43,741 nucleotides of DNA. Source: an uncultured Oscillospiraceae bacterium. Lineage in GTDB: Bacteria; Bacillota; Clostridia; Oscillospirales; Acutalibacteraceae. Shown one piece after another: positions 1-7,841 of the stretch. The stretch spans positions 1-43,741 of the forward strand of contig UQFM01000006.1 of the NCBI GenBank assembly GCA_900540295.1. The letters are read 5' to 3'. Numbering within the stretch: the first letter of the stretch is position 1; every line of letters starts with the position of its first letter. The translations under genes and the position numbers were made by a program. The notes below the pieces were generated by a model. That model had not been told where the DNA came from. It searched no databases and saw nothing but the letters and a program-made list of their open reading frames with translations.

Positions 1-125
1 TTCTTTCTTTGGTTAATGGCTTTGTGGTGATTTCATTATACCATTTTTTGAAGTTTCTTCTCTTTTTTATTGGGTCATATCATTTTAGCACATACAAGGA
101 AATGCACGAAAATCGTCGTTTGCCA

Positions 126-154
126 TTGCAACAAACGCGGTTGCGTGCTATTAT
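126..154 (+). promoter_or_regulatory. Sigma-A-type promoter of trkA-trkH
   Basis: A -35 TTGCAA (126-131) and a -10 TATTAT (149-154) are separated by exactly 17 nt. A TGC just before the -10 gives an extended -10. Transcription would start near 161, leaving a leader of about 50 nt before trkA. Bases 1-125 hold no gene I can support. Confidence 0.65.
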
Positions 155-213
155 ATATAGTCACAAGCGAAAAAACAGTGCATGAGAAAAAAGACACGGG
201 AGAAACAGGTAAG

Positions 214-1569
214 ATGAATATTGTAATTGTCGGCGACGGTAAGGTCGGCGCGGCGTTAACCGAGCATTTATCTCATGAGGGGCACGATGTGGTGGTCATT
301 GACAAAGACCCGAGAGTTGTAGAAGAAATGGTCAATGCCTACGATGTACTCGGGCTTTGCGGCAACGGCGCAAGCTATGATGTGCAAATGGAAGCGGGCG
401 TAGATAAGGCGCGCTTGCTGATTGCCGCGACTTCCTCGGATGAGTTGAATATCTTTTGCTGTCTGGTGGCAAAAAAAATCGGGGCGCACCATACGATTGC
501 CCGTGTACGCAATCCTGAATATGCCAAGCAGTTACATTTCTTTAAAGAAGAACTGGGATTGAGCTTGGTTGTGAATCCCGAATTTGCCGCCGCCAACGAA
601 ATTGCACGCGTACTGCGTTTCCCGACGGCAATCAATGTGGAAAGCTTCGCAGGCGACCGCGTGGATATGGCGGAAATTCAGCTGAAATCGGACAATCCGC
701 TCAGCGGTATGTGTGTATATGAAATTCCGAAACGCTTTAAATCCCGCGTACTGATTTGCGCGGTACAGCGCGGGGAGGAAATTTATATCCCGAACGGTGA
801 TTTCCGTCTGCAGGCGAATGACCGCATTCATATTACTTCCAAACGCAGTGACATGGTTGCGTTTATGAAGGAGCTCGGTATTTACCGTCACCGCACAAAG
901 CATGTGCTGATTGCGGGCGGCGGCAAAATGGGTTATTATTTGGCGCGTCAGCTTTCCGAAACGGGACACAAAGTCAAGGTGATTGAAATTGACCCCGCCC
1001 GCGCGGAACATCTTGCGAATTTATTGCCGCATGCTACCGTGGTTTGGGGTGACGGCAGTGACCGTGCGGTTCTGCTCGAACAGGGCCTGGATAATCAGGA
1101 CGCGTTTGTATCCTTAACTACGATTGATGAAGAAAATATTATCACGACCATGTACGCCTCGTCTATCGGCGTGGGCAAAACCGTGGCAAAGGTCAACCGT
1201 GTTTCCTATGATATTCTCAGAAGCATCGGGATTGAAACGACCATTTCTTCCAAAACCGTTGCGGCGAATCAGATTATCGGCTATGTTCGCGCGTTGGAAA
1301 ATTCAGGCAGCAGCAGTGTGCAGACACTGTATAAGCTGGTCAATGACCGCGTAGAGGCGCTGGAATTCCGCATTGCCGCGGAAGATGCATTTTATCTCGG
1401 CAGTACGCTCAAGGAATTACAGCTGCGCGACAATGTCATTATCGGCTGTATTTTGCGCAAGGGAAAAATTATTTATCCGTGCGGCGAAGATACGATTGAA
1501 AACGGGGACAGTGTGACGGTGATTACCTCGCACCACGGATTTAAAAACTTTGAAGAAATTTTTTGTTGA
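214..1569 (+). CDS. trkA: TrkA, NAD-binding regulatory subunit of Trk potassium uptake
   Basis: TrkA is the cytoplasmic gating ring of the Trk/Ktr potassium channel complex. It binds NAD(H) or ATP through Rossmann-type RCK domains. The 451-residue product has two RCK_N units, each with a GxGxxG loop (GDGKVG at residues 7-12 and GGGKMG at 235-240), each followed by an RCK_C domain. This is the usual tandem architecture and length. The reading frame is open upstream to position 70, but I start at ATG 214: GGGAG lies 11 nt upstream, MNIVIVGDG is the normal family N-terminus, and the upstream residues cross the promoter. trkH follows after 16 nt, so the pair is one operon. Confidence 0.95.
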   Translation: MNIVIVGDGKVGAALTEHLSHEGHDVVVIDKDPRVVEEMVNAYDVLGLCGNGASYDVQMEAGVDKARLLIAATSSDELNIFCCLVAKKIGAHHTIARVRNPEYAKQLHFFKEELGLSLVVNPEFAAANEIARVLRFPTAINVESFAGDRVDMAEIQLKSDNPLSGMCVYEIPKRFKSRVLICAVQRGEEIYIPNGDFRLQANDRIHITSKRSDMVAFMKELGIYRHRTKHVLIAGGGKMGYYLARQLSETGHKVKVIEIDPARAEHLANLLPHATVVWGDGSDRAVLLEQGLDNQDAFVSLTTIDEENIITTMYASSIGVGKTVAKVNRVSYDILRSIGIETTISSKTVAANQIIGYVRALENSGSSSVQTLYKLVNDRVEALEFRIAAEDAFYLGSTLKELQLRDNVIIGCILRKGKIIYPCGEDTIENGDSVTVITSHHGFKNFEEIFC

Positions 1570-1585
1570 TTGAGGGACGGCGCTT

Positions 1586-3034
1586 ATGAATTACAGAATG
1601 GTCTGTACAACGATCGGCAAAATGCTGATTGCCGAGGCGATTTTGCTGTTGTTGCCGCTCGGCGTTGCGTTTTATTATCAGGAATCGGGTACGCCGCTGA
1701 TGTTTTGCGTGACTGCCACCCTGCTTTTGGTGACAGGACTGCTTATGGGTGTGAAGAAGCCGCGCCATCGCCGTATATATGCACGCGAGGGCTTTGTAAT
1801 CGTCGCAATCTCTTGGCTGATGATTTCCGCTTTCGGCGCACTGCCCTTTGTACTTACAGGCGCAATCCCGAATCCCGTCGATGCGCTGTTTGAAACGGTT
1901 TCGGGCTTCACAACCACGGGTGCAACAATTTTGACCGAAATTGAATCCGTGCCGAAAAGTCTGCTGTTTTGGCGTGCGTTTACGCATTGGATCGGCGGCA
2001 TGGGTATTTTGATGTTTGTGCTTGCGTTTTTGCCGCAGCACGAAAATCAGTCGGCGTTTATCATGCGTGCCGAGGTGCCCGGTCCGTCTAAAGGGAAATT
2101 GGTATCTAAAACTATGGTGACGGCGCGCATCCTTTACGGCATTTATTTTTTCCTGACTATCTTGGAAATTATTTTCCTATGGGCGGGCGGTATTCCGTTT
2201 TTCGACAGCGTGACCACGGCGTTTGCCACGGCGGGTACAGGCGGTTTTTCCGTGCGCAATGCGAGCATCGGGGCATATGACAGCCTGTATGCAGAAGTGG
2301 TCATCTCCGTATTTATGCTGGCATTCGGCGTGAACTTTAATTTGTATTTCCTGCTTTTGATGCGGCAGTTCGGGCGTGTATTCAAAAGTGAAGAACTGCG
2401 TTGGTATGTCGGCACAGTTGTGTTTTCCGTAGCGGTGATTACCTTAAATATTCTGCCGATTTACGGAAATATCGGAACTGCGCTTCGGTACGCGGGCTTT
2501 CAGGTGTCGTCGATTATTACCACGACGGGGTTCGGCACGGCAGATTATACACAGTGGCCGATGCTTTCGCAGGTGGTATTGCTCGCGCTGTTCTGTATCG
2601 GTGCATGTGCAGGGTCTACGGGCGGCGGTTTTAAAATCGAACGTATGATGGTGCTTTGCAAAGCGGCGCGCAGTCAGCTGAAACGCACCATTAACGGGCG
2701 CGAGGTGGTTGCCGTCAAGGTGGACGGAAAAACGCTTGATGCAAAATATGTGCACGGCGTACTTGCCTATTTGGGATTTTATGTGATTATTGTTTTTGTC
2801 GGGCTTTTTTTGATTTGCTTTGACAATGTGGATATGCCCGAAGCCATCGGTGCAGTGCTGACTTGCTTTAACAATATCGGACCCGCCTTCGGCAGACTCA
2901 GTCCTGTCGGGAATTTCAGCGTGCTTTCGCCGTTTTCAAAGTTGGTGCTGAGCTTTTTAATGCTGGCAGGCAGATTGGAAATCTATCCGATGTTTGTACT
3001 GTTTTATTATAAAGCATGGAAACGGAAGAATTAA
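1586..3034 (+). CDS. trkH: TrkH-family potassium transporter, membrane subunit
   Basis: This 482-residue polytopic membrane protein forms the K+ pathway and pairs with TrkA from the preceding gene. All four degenerate pore-loop (selectivity filter) repeats are visible in order: FTTTGATIL, ATAGTGGFS, ITTTGFGTAD and CFNNIGPAFG. Each has the glycine expected at the filter. There are about ten hydrophobic segments, and the C-terminus is short and basic (KAWKRKN). A purine-rich GAGGGACGG precedes the ATG. Two terminator-like hairpins follow, so the operon probably ends here. Confidence 0.95.
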   Translation: MNYRMVCTTIGKMLIAEAILLLLPLGVAFYYQESGTPLMFCVTATLLLVTGLLMGVKKPRHRRIYAREGFVIVAISWLMISAFGALPFVLTGAIPNPVDALFETVSGFTTTGATILTEIESVPKSLLFWRAFTHWIGGMGILMFVLAFLPQHENQSAFIMRAEVPGPSKGKLVSKTMVTARILYGIYFFLTILEIIFLWAGGIPFFDSVTTAFATAGTGGFSVRNASIGAYDSLYAEVVISVFMLAFGVNFNLYFLLLMRQFGRVFKSEELRWYVGTVVFSVAVITLNILPIYGNIGTALRYAGFQVSSIITTTGFGTADYTQWPMLSQVVLLALFCIGACAGSTGGGFKIERMMVLCKAARSQLKRTINGREVVAVKVDGKTLDAKYVHGVLAYLGFYVIIVFVGLFLICFDNVDMPEAIGAVLTCFNNIGPAFGRLSPVGNFSVLSPFSKLVLSFLMLAGRLEIYPMFVLFYYKAWKRKN

Positions 3035-3053
3035 AATGCAAATATTTGCCGTA

Positions 3054-3081
3054 CGGCGGGAGCTTGCTCCCGCCGTTTTTT
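3054..3081 (+). terminator. Intrinsic terminator after trkH
   Basis: A nearly perfect GC-rich hairpin, CGGCGGGAGC (3054-3063) with GCTCCCGCCG (3066-3075), is followed by six T. It lies 20 nt after the trkH stop. Confidence 0.85.
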
Positions 3082-3084
3082 ACA

Positions 3085-3134
3085 GTAGGGGCGAAATGTA
3101 TTCGCCTGCGGGTCGCTGAGGCAAGCGCCCCAAC
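3085..3134. repeat. GTAGGGGCG-type intergenic palindrome
   Basis: GTAGGGGCGAA...TTCGCC forms a short stem (GGCGAA/TTCGCC). A further GCGCCCC at 3125-3131 can pair with the initial GGGGCG. It belongs to the same family as copies at 18805, 18843, 41107, 41266, 41338 and 41408. Confidence 0.55.
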
Positions 3135-3136
3135 TT

Positions 3137-3163
3137 AAAGAACCGCAATTGCGGTTCTTTTTT
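3137..3163 (+). terminator. Second intrinsic terminator upstream of the dcw cluster
   Basis: A perfect 10-bp stem AAAGAACCGC/GCGGTTCTTT with an AATT loop leads into TTTTTT. It insulates the mraZ promoter from the trk operon. Bases 3164-3325 are AT-rich and I see no gene there. A short open frame at 3162-3353 has no ribosome binding site and runs into the promoter. Confidence 0.7.
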
Positions 3164-3325
3164 GTTGCGGATTTTTGTGTTGTATATATCTATATATGGT
3201 GCTTTCTGCGAAAGATGTGTGCGGCAGGCAGAATATGTGCGGGTTGCAGACGGATTGGATTATAAATTTGTTGGAAAAATATGGAATATGCACGAAAAAT
3301 TCTCGGAAAATTTTATGAAAAACTA

Positions 3326-3354
3326 TTGCAAAAAAGAAATCGGTTCTGTATAAT
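3326..3354 (+). promoter_or_regulatory. Promoter of the dcw (mraZ) operon
   Basis: TTGCAA (3326-3331), a 17-nt spacer and a perfect TATAAT (3349-3354) make one of the best sigma-A promoters in the window. The expected start is near 3361, which leaves a leader of about 90 nt before mraZ. Confidence 0.8.
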
Positions 3355-3362
3355 GGTGGTAC

Positions 3363-3403
3363 AAAGTGGAGCCAAAATTCACTTTAAAGACATTAAGTGG
3401 GGG
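3363..3403 (+). promoter_or_regulatory. Candidate MraZ operator repeats
   Basis: Just after the predicted transcription start are AAAGTGGAG (3363-3371), an inverted CACTTT (3380-3385) and AAGTGGGGG (3395-3403). MraZ represses its own operon through short repeated GTGG/TGGG-type boxes in the mraZ leader, so these are the natural candidates. The assignment rests on motif and position only. Confidence 0.4.
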
Positions 3404-3449
3404 AAATTGAAGGATTTTCAGCCGGATTTTTAGAAAGGAGTGACAAACG

Positions 3450-3896
3450 ATGAGCGAAACCGCCGAACTCTTAACGCTTGAAAGCGCTATGTTTTCGAGT
3501 ACGTATGAGCATACGCTGGACGCGAAAAACCGTTTGTTCATTCCCGTGAAGATTCGGGAAGCTGTGGGCGACGCCTTTTATCTGTTTGCCCCCCCGCGCG
3601 AGAAATGCCTTTATATTTACAGCCCCGAACGGTGGGAAGAAGTGGCGCGTGCCGTTCTTTCCAAAAATGACCGCAATTATGAGCGTCTGATTTTCGGCAG
3701 TGTGATTCCTGTGGAGACGGACAAGCAGGGGCGTGTAACCATTCGCGCTGATTTCTGCAAAAAGGTGGGTCTGAAAAAATCGGTTACCATCGCGGGAACA
3801 GGTCAGCGTTTGGAGCTTTGGGATACGGACACGCGAAACAAAGAACTGGAACGCTTGCAGGAAAGCGCCGATTTGTATGCGGATATCCGCTTTTAA
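3450..3896 (+). CDS. mraZ: MraZ transcriptional regulator
   Basis: MraZ is the AbrB-like (SpoVT/AbrB fold) DNA-binding regulator that opens dcw clusters. The 148-residue protein shows the two family repeats: MFSSTYEHTLDAKNRLFIP near residue 14, and VIPVETDKQGRVTI with ADFCKKVGL near residues 88-108. A strong GAAAGGAG at 3433-3440 fixes ATG 3450. This gives about 13 residues before the methionine where most MraZ proteins begin (codon at 3489). The internal ATG has only a weak ribosome binding site, so I prefer the longer form. rsmH follows after 15 nt. Confidence 0.93.
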   Translation: MSETAELLTLESAMFSSTYEHTLDAKNRLFIPVKIREAVGDAFYLFAPPREKCLYIYSPERWEEVARAVLSKNDRNYERLIFGSVIPVETDKQGRVTIRADFCKKVGLKKSVTIAGTGQRLELWDTDTRNKELERLQESADLYADIRF

Positions 3897-3911
3897 CGGG
3901 AGTACGGTTCT

Positions 3912-4832
3912 ATGGAGTTTTCACATATTCCCGTTCTGTTTCATGAAACGGTTGCTTCACTGCACATAAATCCCGACGGATTGTATGTGGACTGTACCGC
4001 AGGCGGCGGCGGTCACGCAAGTGCGATTTTGGGGCGGTTGTCGGAAAACGGGCGGTTGATTGCGATTGACCGCGACCCTGAGGCGATTGCCGTTTTACAG
4101 GAACGTATCGGTACGGACGCACGCGTGCGCCTTGTGCAGGATACATTTGACAATATTGCACAGATTTTGGACGGCAGCCGTGCAGACGGAATTCTTGCCG
4201 ACCTCGGCGTCAGCTCGCATCAGTTGGATACCGCCGAACGCGGATTTTCCTTTCACAAGGACGCGCCGCTCGATATGCGTATGAGCAAAACGGGGCTTTC
4301 CGCGCAGGACGTGGTCAGTACATACAGCGAGGCCGCGCTTGCAAAAATTCTGCGTGATTACGGCGAAGAAAAATTCGCAAACCGTATTGCGCACAATATC
4401 TGCGCACAGCGCGAAGCTGCACCGATTGAAACTACGTTTCAGTTGATTGACGTGATTAAACATTCCATGCCGCAAAAGGCGATGCGCGACGGACACCCCG
4501 CACGCCGTACCTTTCAGGCAATACGTATCGAAGTGAACGGAGAGCTTCAGCAACTGGATACTGCATTAGATGACATGTTCCGCTGTTTGCAAATCGGCGG
4601 GATACTGTCGGTTATTACGTTTCATTCGCTGGAAGACCGCATGGTGAAACAGCGGTTTCGCACCTTTGCACAGGGCTGTACATGCCCCAAGGATTTTCCC
4701 GTCTGTGTTTGCGGCAATACGCCGCGCGGTGAAATTCTTGAAAAAGGCAAAGCGCCGTCCGAAGCGGAATTGCAGGAAAACCCGCGCGCCCGCAGTGCAA
4801 GACTGCGCAGTGTGCGTAAATTAAAGGATTAA
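3912..4832 (+). CDS. rsmH: 16S rRNA (cytosine-1402 N4)-methyltransferase RsmH
   Basis: RsmH (MraW) transfers a methyl group from SAM to N4 of C1402 in the decoding centre of 16S rRNA. The 306-residue protein begins with HIPVLFHETV and has the SAM loop VDCTAGGGGHA. Further family blocks are DRDP, ADLGVSSHQLD, RRTFQAIRI and VITFHSLEDR. The conserved C-terminal ARSARLR is present. GGGAG lies 10 nt before ATG 3912. It occupies its usual second position in the dcw cluster. Confidence 0.96.
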   Translation: MEFSHIPVLFHETVASLHINPDGLYVDCTAGGGGHASAILGRLSENGRLIAIDRDPEAIAVLQERIGTDARVRLVQDTFDNIAQILDGSRADGILADLGVSSHQLDTAERGFSFHKDAPLDMRMSKTGLSAQDVVSTYSEAALAKILRDYGEEKFANRIAHNICAQREAAPIETTFQLIDVIKHSMPQKAMRDGHPARRTFQAIRIEVNGELQQLDTALDDMFRCLQIGGILSVITFHSLEDRMVKQRFRTFAQGCTCPKDFPVCVCGNTPRGEILEKGKAPSEAELQENPRARSARLRSVRKLKD

Positions 4833-4862
4833 ATCATTTATATAGATTGGAAGGAAAGGATT

Positions 4863-5420
4863 ATGGCGAATTACCCCAAATATACAGATGCGGATTTTTC
4901 GCGCTTTGAGCCGAAAGCATCCGCATACAGCCAAAATGCCGCGCGCAAAATCGTGGAAATGCCGCCGTTTGAACAGGCAAAGCAGCCGCAGATGGAATTG
5001 GTGCGGCGCAAAAAGAAAACCGTTCAGCAGGCGCGCAAAGAAATGCGGGCGGGCGCATGGCAGACGGCAAAGATTTTGGTGATTTCACTGTGCTTGCTGT
5101 CTATGTTTGCAGGTCTTCTTTACAGCCGTCTGCGCGTGGACGAGCTGACAAGAGAGATTGACGCCGCATCTGCCAATCTTTCCTATGCACAGGCGGAAAC
5201 CGTTCGGCTGAATATGCAGTTGGATTCCATGATTTCCCTTGAAAAAGTAGAGAATTATGCAAAAAATGATTTGGGCATGACCAAAATTGAGGGCTACCAA
5301 ATCGAGTATATTGATTTATCGGGTGCGGACAGCGTTTCCGTATCCGGAAAAAAGACTGTGAAACCGACAGGGGAAACAACCCTTACGGAAAAACTGCTGG
5401 AATATCTGAAGGCAGAATAA
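4863..5420 (+). CDS. ftsL: FtsL-like division protein
   Basis: FtsL is a bitopic protein that joins FtsQ and DivIC in the subcomplex activating FtsW and its partner PBP. This 185-residue protein has a cytoplasmic tail ending in a basic stretch (RRKKK), one membrane segment at about 69-88, and a predicted extracellular heptad-like helix (RLRVDELTREIDAASANL). It also carries the DLGM motif typical of septum-formation initiator proteins. FtsL is poorly conserved, so the name rests mainly on topology and on position between rsmH and the transpeptidase. The C-terminal 40 residues are low complexity. Confidence 0.85.
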   Translation: MANYPKYTDADFSRFEPKASAYSQNAARKIVEMPPFEQAKQPQMELVRRKKKTVQQARKEMRAGAWQTAKILVISLCLLSMFAGLLYSRLRVDELTREIDAASANLSYAQAETVRLNMQLDSMISLEKVENYAKNDLGMTKIEGYQIEYIDLSGADSVSVSGKKTVKPTGETTLTEKLLEYLKAE

Positions 5421-5431
5421 AATACGTATAG

Positions 5432-5477
5432 AACGAGGGTTCGGACTTATTGGTTGCCTTAAGTCTTAACTCTCGTT
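5432..5477 (+). other. Long imperfect hairpin between ftsL and the PBP gene
   Basis: An 18-nt arm (5432-5449) pairs with 5460-5477 with two G-U wobbles and one mismatch around a 10-nt loop. No U-tract follows directly, so it is not a typical terminator. It may be an RNA processing or stability element inside the dcw transcript. Confidence 0.45.
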
Positions 5478-5525
5478 TGATATGTTTTTAGCGTATTTTC
5501 GGAATTGTGCGAAAGGAGTGTCGAA

Positions 5526-7751
5526 ATGCTGTCCAGACCGTCGAAAAAAATGGCACAGCGTGCAACAGCGGCGTTGGTTTTAATGTCGGTGGCGTTTTTA
5601 TATGGCATCGGCGCGCTCGGCATGACGGCAATCGTCAACGGTGAGGAAAACCGTTTAAAAGCGGAACGCAATCAGCTTTCCGACACAAAAATCTCTGCAC
5701 AGCGCGGCACGATTTATGATTCCAACATGAAGGTGCTTGCCAAAAGCGCCTCGGCTTGGCTGATTTATGTCAATCCCTCAAAGGTTACGGACGATGCGCA
5801 GAAGGAATTGATTGTCACAGGACTTTGCGACATTTTGGGCGCGAAGGAAGAGGATGTGCGCAAGAAGCTTGAAAAGACCGAGACCGGCTATCAGAAAATC
5901 GCGGGTGAAGTTGAAACCGATGTGAAGGATGCACTCAAAGCCTACATCACCGAGCATAAAAAAGAAAAATTATCAACGGTAATCGGGATTGACCCCGATA
6001 CCAAACGGTATTATCCGTATTCTTCGTTTGCCTCTACCATTATCGGGTTTACCGATGCGGACGATAAAGGCGTCGGCGGTATCGAAATGCAGTACGATGA
6101 AACGCTGACAGGCGTTTCGGGCAGAATCATCACCGCCAAAAATGCGCGGCAGGGGTCCATGTCCAGCGATTATGCCACGACCTATGATGCAAAACCCGGT
6201 GAAAGCTTAGTGCTGACCGTTGATGAGGTCATTCAGTATTATTTGGAGCAGAGTCTCGCGCAGGCAATGGTAGACACGGGCGCGAAATATGCTTACGGCA
6301 TTGTGATGGACGTAAAGACGGGCGCGGTGCTCGGCATGACGAGCAAGCCTGACTTTGACCTCAACAATCCGCGCCGCATATCCAATCAAACGCTTGCAGA
6401 TACGATTGCGGCGATTGTCGATGAAAAACAGCGAGCGCAGGATACAAGCAACGCGCTGTTTGCCCAGTGGCGCAACCGTTCTATCAGCGATACATACGAA
6501 CCCGGTTCAGTATTTAAAACCGTGGTTGCGGCAGGTGCGCTGGAGGAGGGCGTTGTGGATTTAAACACGACCTTTACCTGCACAGGCGGCATTCAGGTTG
6601 CCAATAACTATCAAAAATGCTGGAAACACGGCGGACACGGGCATGAGGATTTGACGCAGGGCTTAATGAATTCCTGCAACCCGTTTTTTATCACCATCGG
6701 GCAAAAACTCGGTAAGGATAATTTTTACAAATATTTTGATGCGTTCGGATTTACCGAAAAAACAGGCATCGATTTGCCCGCCGAGGCAAATCCCGTTGCG
6801 GGCAAAACGTATCATGCGCTTGAAAAAATGGGTATTTCCGAGCTGTCGTCCAGTTCCTTCGGGCAGACCTTTCAGGTCAGCCCCATTCAAATGATTACAG
6901 CCATTAACACCATCGCCAACGGCGGCAAGCTGATGCAGCCGTATGTTGTTGATGCACGCTTGGACGCCGACGGCAATGTGGTGCAGAAAACCGAGCCGAC
7001 CATGAAACGGCAGGTCGTATCCGAAAAAACGGCTTCAGCCGTTGCGGGCATGATGGAGCAGGTGGTTTCCGTCGGTACAGGTAAAAATGCGTATGTCGCA
7101 GGCTATCACGTCGCGGGCAAAACAGGTACAAGTGAAAAAATCGGACCGAACGGACCTACCGGGGAATATATTGCATCCTTTGCAGGCTTTGCGCCTTACA
7201 ACAATCCGCAGATTTCCATTCTGATTGCGATTGACGAGCCTGTGGGCGAGCACGGCGGCGGTAAGGTAGCCGCGCCGATTGCGGGTCTTTTGCTCGAAAA
7301 GATTTTAACCTATTTGAACATTGAACCGCAGTATGAGGACAAAGAAATTTCCAACATTGCTTCTGTGGCGCCGTCGCTTATCGGCAGAACTGTCGGCGAG
7401 GCGAAAAATGAAGCATCGAAATTCACACTGCGCGTGATAGGAAACGGCGATAAGATTGTGGCGCAGACGCCTGCCGCGGGGCAGCAGATGCGCACAGGCG
7501 GTGTGATTGTGGTTTACACCGACGGCGACACGCCGAAAGAGACGGCGGTTGTCCCGAATCTTTGCAATTTGTCTATTGCCGACGCAAACCGTATTGCGGT
7601 GAGCGCAGGCTTTAATATCCGTATTTCGGGCAATACCAATTCGGGCGAGGTGCTTTCTTACAAGCAGAGTCTGGAAGAAGGCACAGAGGCGGAAAAGGGC
7701 AGTGTGATTACGGTATACTTTAAGTCCAATGTGAATGTAGAGGACGGCTGA
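5526..7751 (+). CDS. Division penicillin-binding protein with PASTA domains (FtsI/PbpB/SpoVD type)
   Basis: This is a class B (monofunctional) D,D-transpeptidase that cross-links septal peptidoglycan with FtsW. The 741-residue protein has a short basic cytoplasmic tail, a membrane anchor at about 13-35, and a dimerisation region. The transpeptidase domain carries S328-x-x-K331 (GSVFK), S383-C-N385 and K532-T-G-T. Two C-terminal PASTA repeats begin near SVAPSLIGRTV and VVPNLCNLS. The SxN motif reads SCN. GAAAGGAG at 5511-5518 selects ATG 5526 rather than the upstream in-frame ATG at 5505. The PASTA-bearing form in a dcw cluster fits either vegetative PbpB or sporulation SpoVD, and I cannot separate these from sequence. 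Confidence 0.93.
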   Translation: MLSRPSKKMAQRATAALVLMSVAFLYGIGALGMTAIVNGEENRLKAERNQLSDTKISAQRGTIYDSNMKVLAKSASAWLIYVNPSKVTDDAQKELIVTGLCDILGAKEEDVRKKLEKTETGYQKIAGEVETDVKDALKAYITEHKKEKLSTVIGIDPDTKRYYPYSSFASTIIGFTDADDKGVGGIEMQYDETLTGVSGRIITAKNARQGSMSSDYATTYDAKPGESLVLTVDEVIQYYLEQSLAQAMVDTGAKYAYGIVMDVKTGAVLGMTSKPDFDLNNPRRISNQTLADTIAAIVDEKQRAQDTSNALFAQWRNRSISDTYEPGSVFKTVVAAGALEEGVVDLNTTFTCTGGIQVANNYQKCWKHGGHGHEDLTQGLMNSCNPFFITIGQKLGKDNFYKYFDAFGFTEKTGIDLPAEANPVAGKTYHALEKMGISELSSSSFGQTFQVSPIQMITAINTIANGGKLMQPYVVDARLDADGNVVQKTEPTMKRQVVSEKTASAVAGMMEQVVSVGTGKNAYVAGYHVAGKTGTSEKIGPNGPTGEYIASFAGFAPYNNPQISILIAIDEPVGEHGGGKVAAPIAGLLLEKILTYLNIEPQYEDKEISNIASVAPSLIGRTVGEAKNEASKFTLRVIGNGDKIVAQTPAAGQQMRTGGVIVVYTDGDTPKETAVVPNLCNLSIADANRIAVSAGFNIRISGNTNSGEVLSYKQSLEEGTEAEKGSVITVYFKSNVNVEDG

Positions 7752-7841
7752 TAAAATTATCGGCGGTTGAACGTTGGCTGTAACAAACGGATACAGCCAT
7801 CTCAGGGTGAGAAGTGAAGCGCTTTTTTAGGAGGAAATATT

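Noticed and set aside
70..213. N-terminal extension of trkA to position 70
   Set aside because: It would span the promoter at 126-154, has no ribosome binding site, and the family N-terminus starts at 214.
3162..3353. 63-codon open frame upstream of mraZ
   Set aside because: No ribosome binding site, starts in a terminator tail and ends across the mraZ promoter -10.
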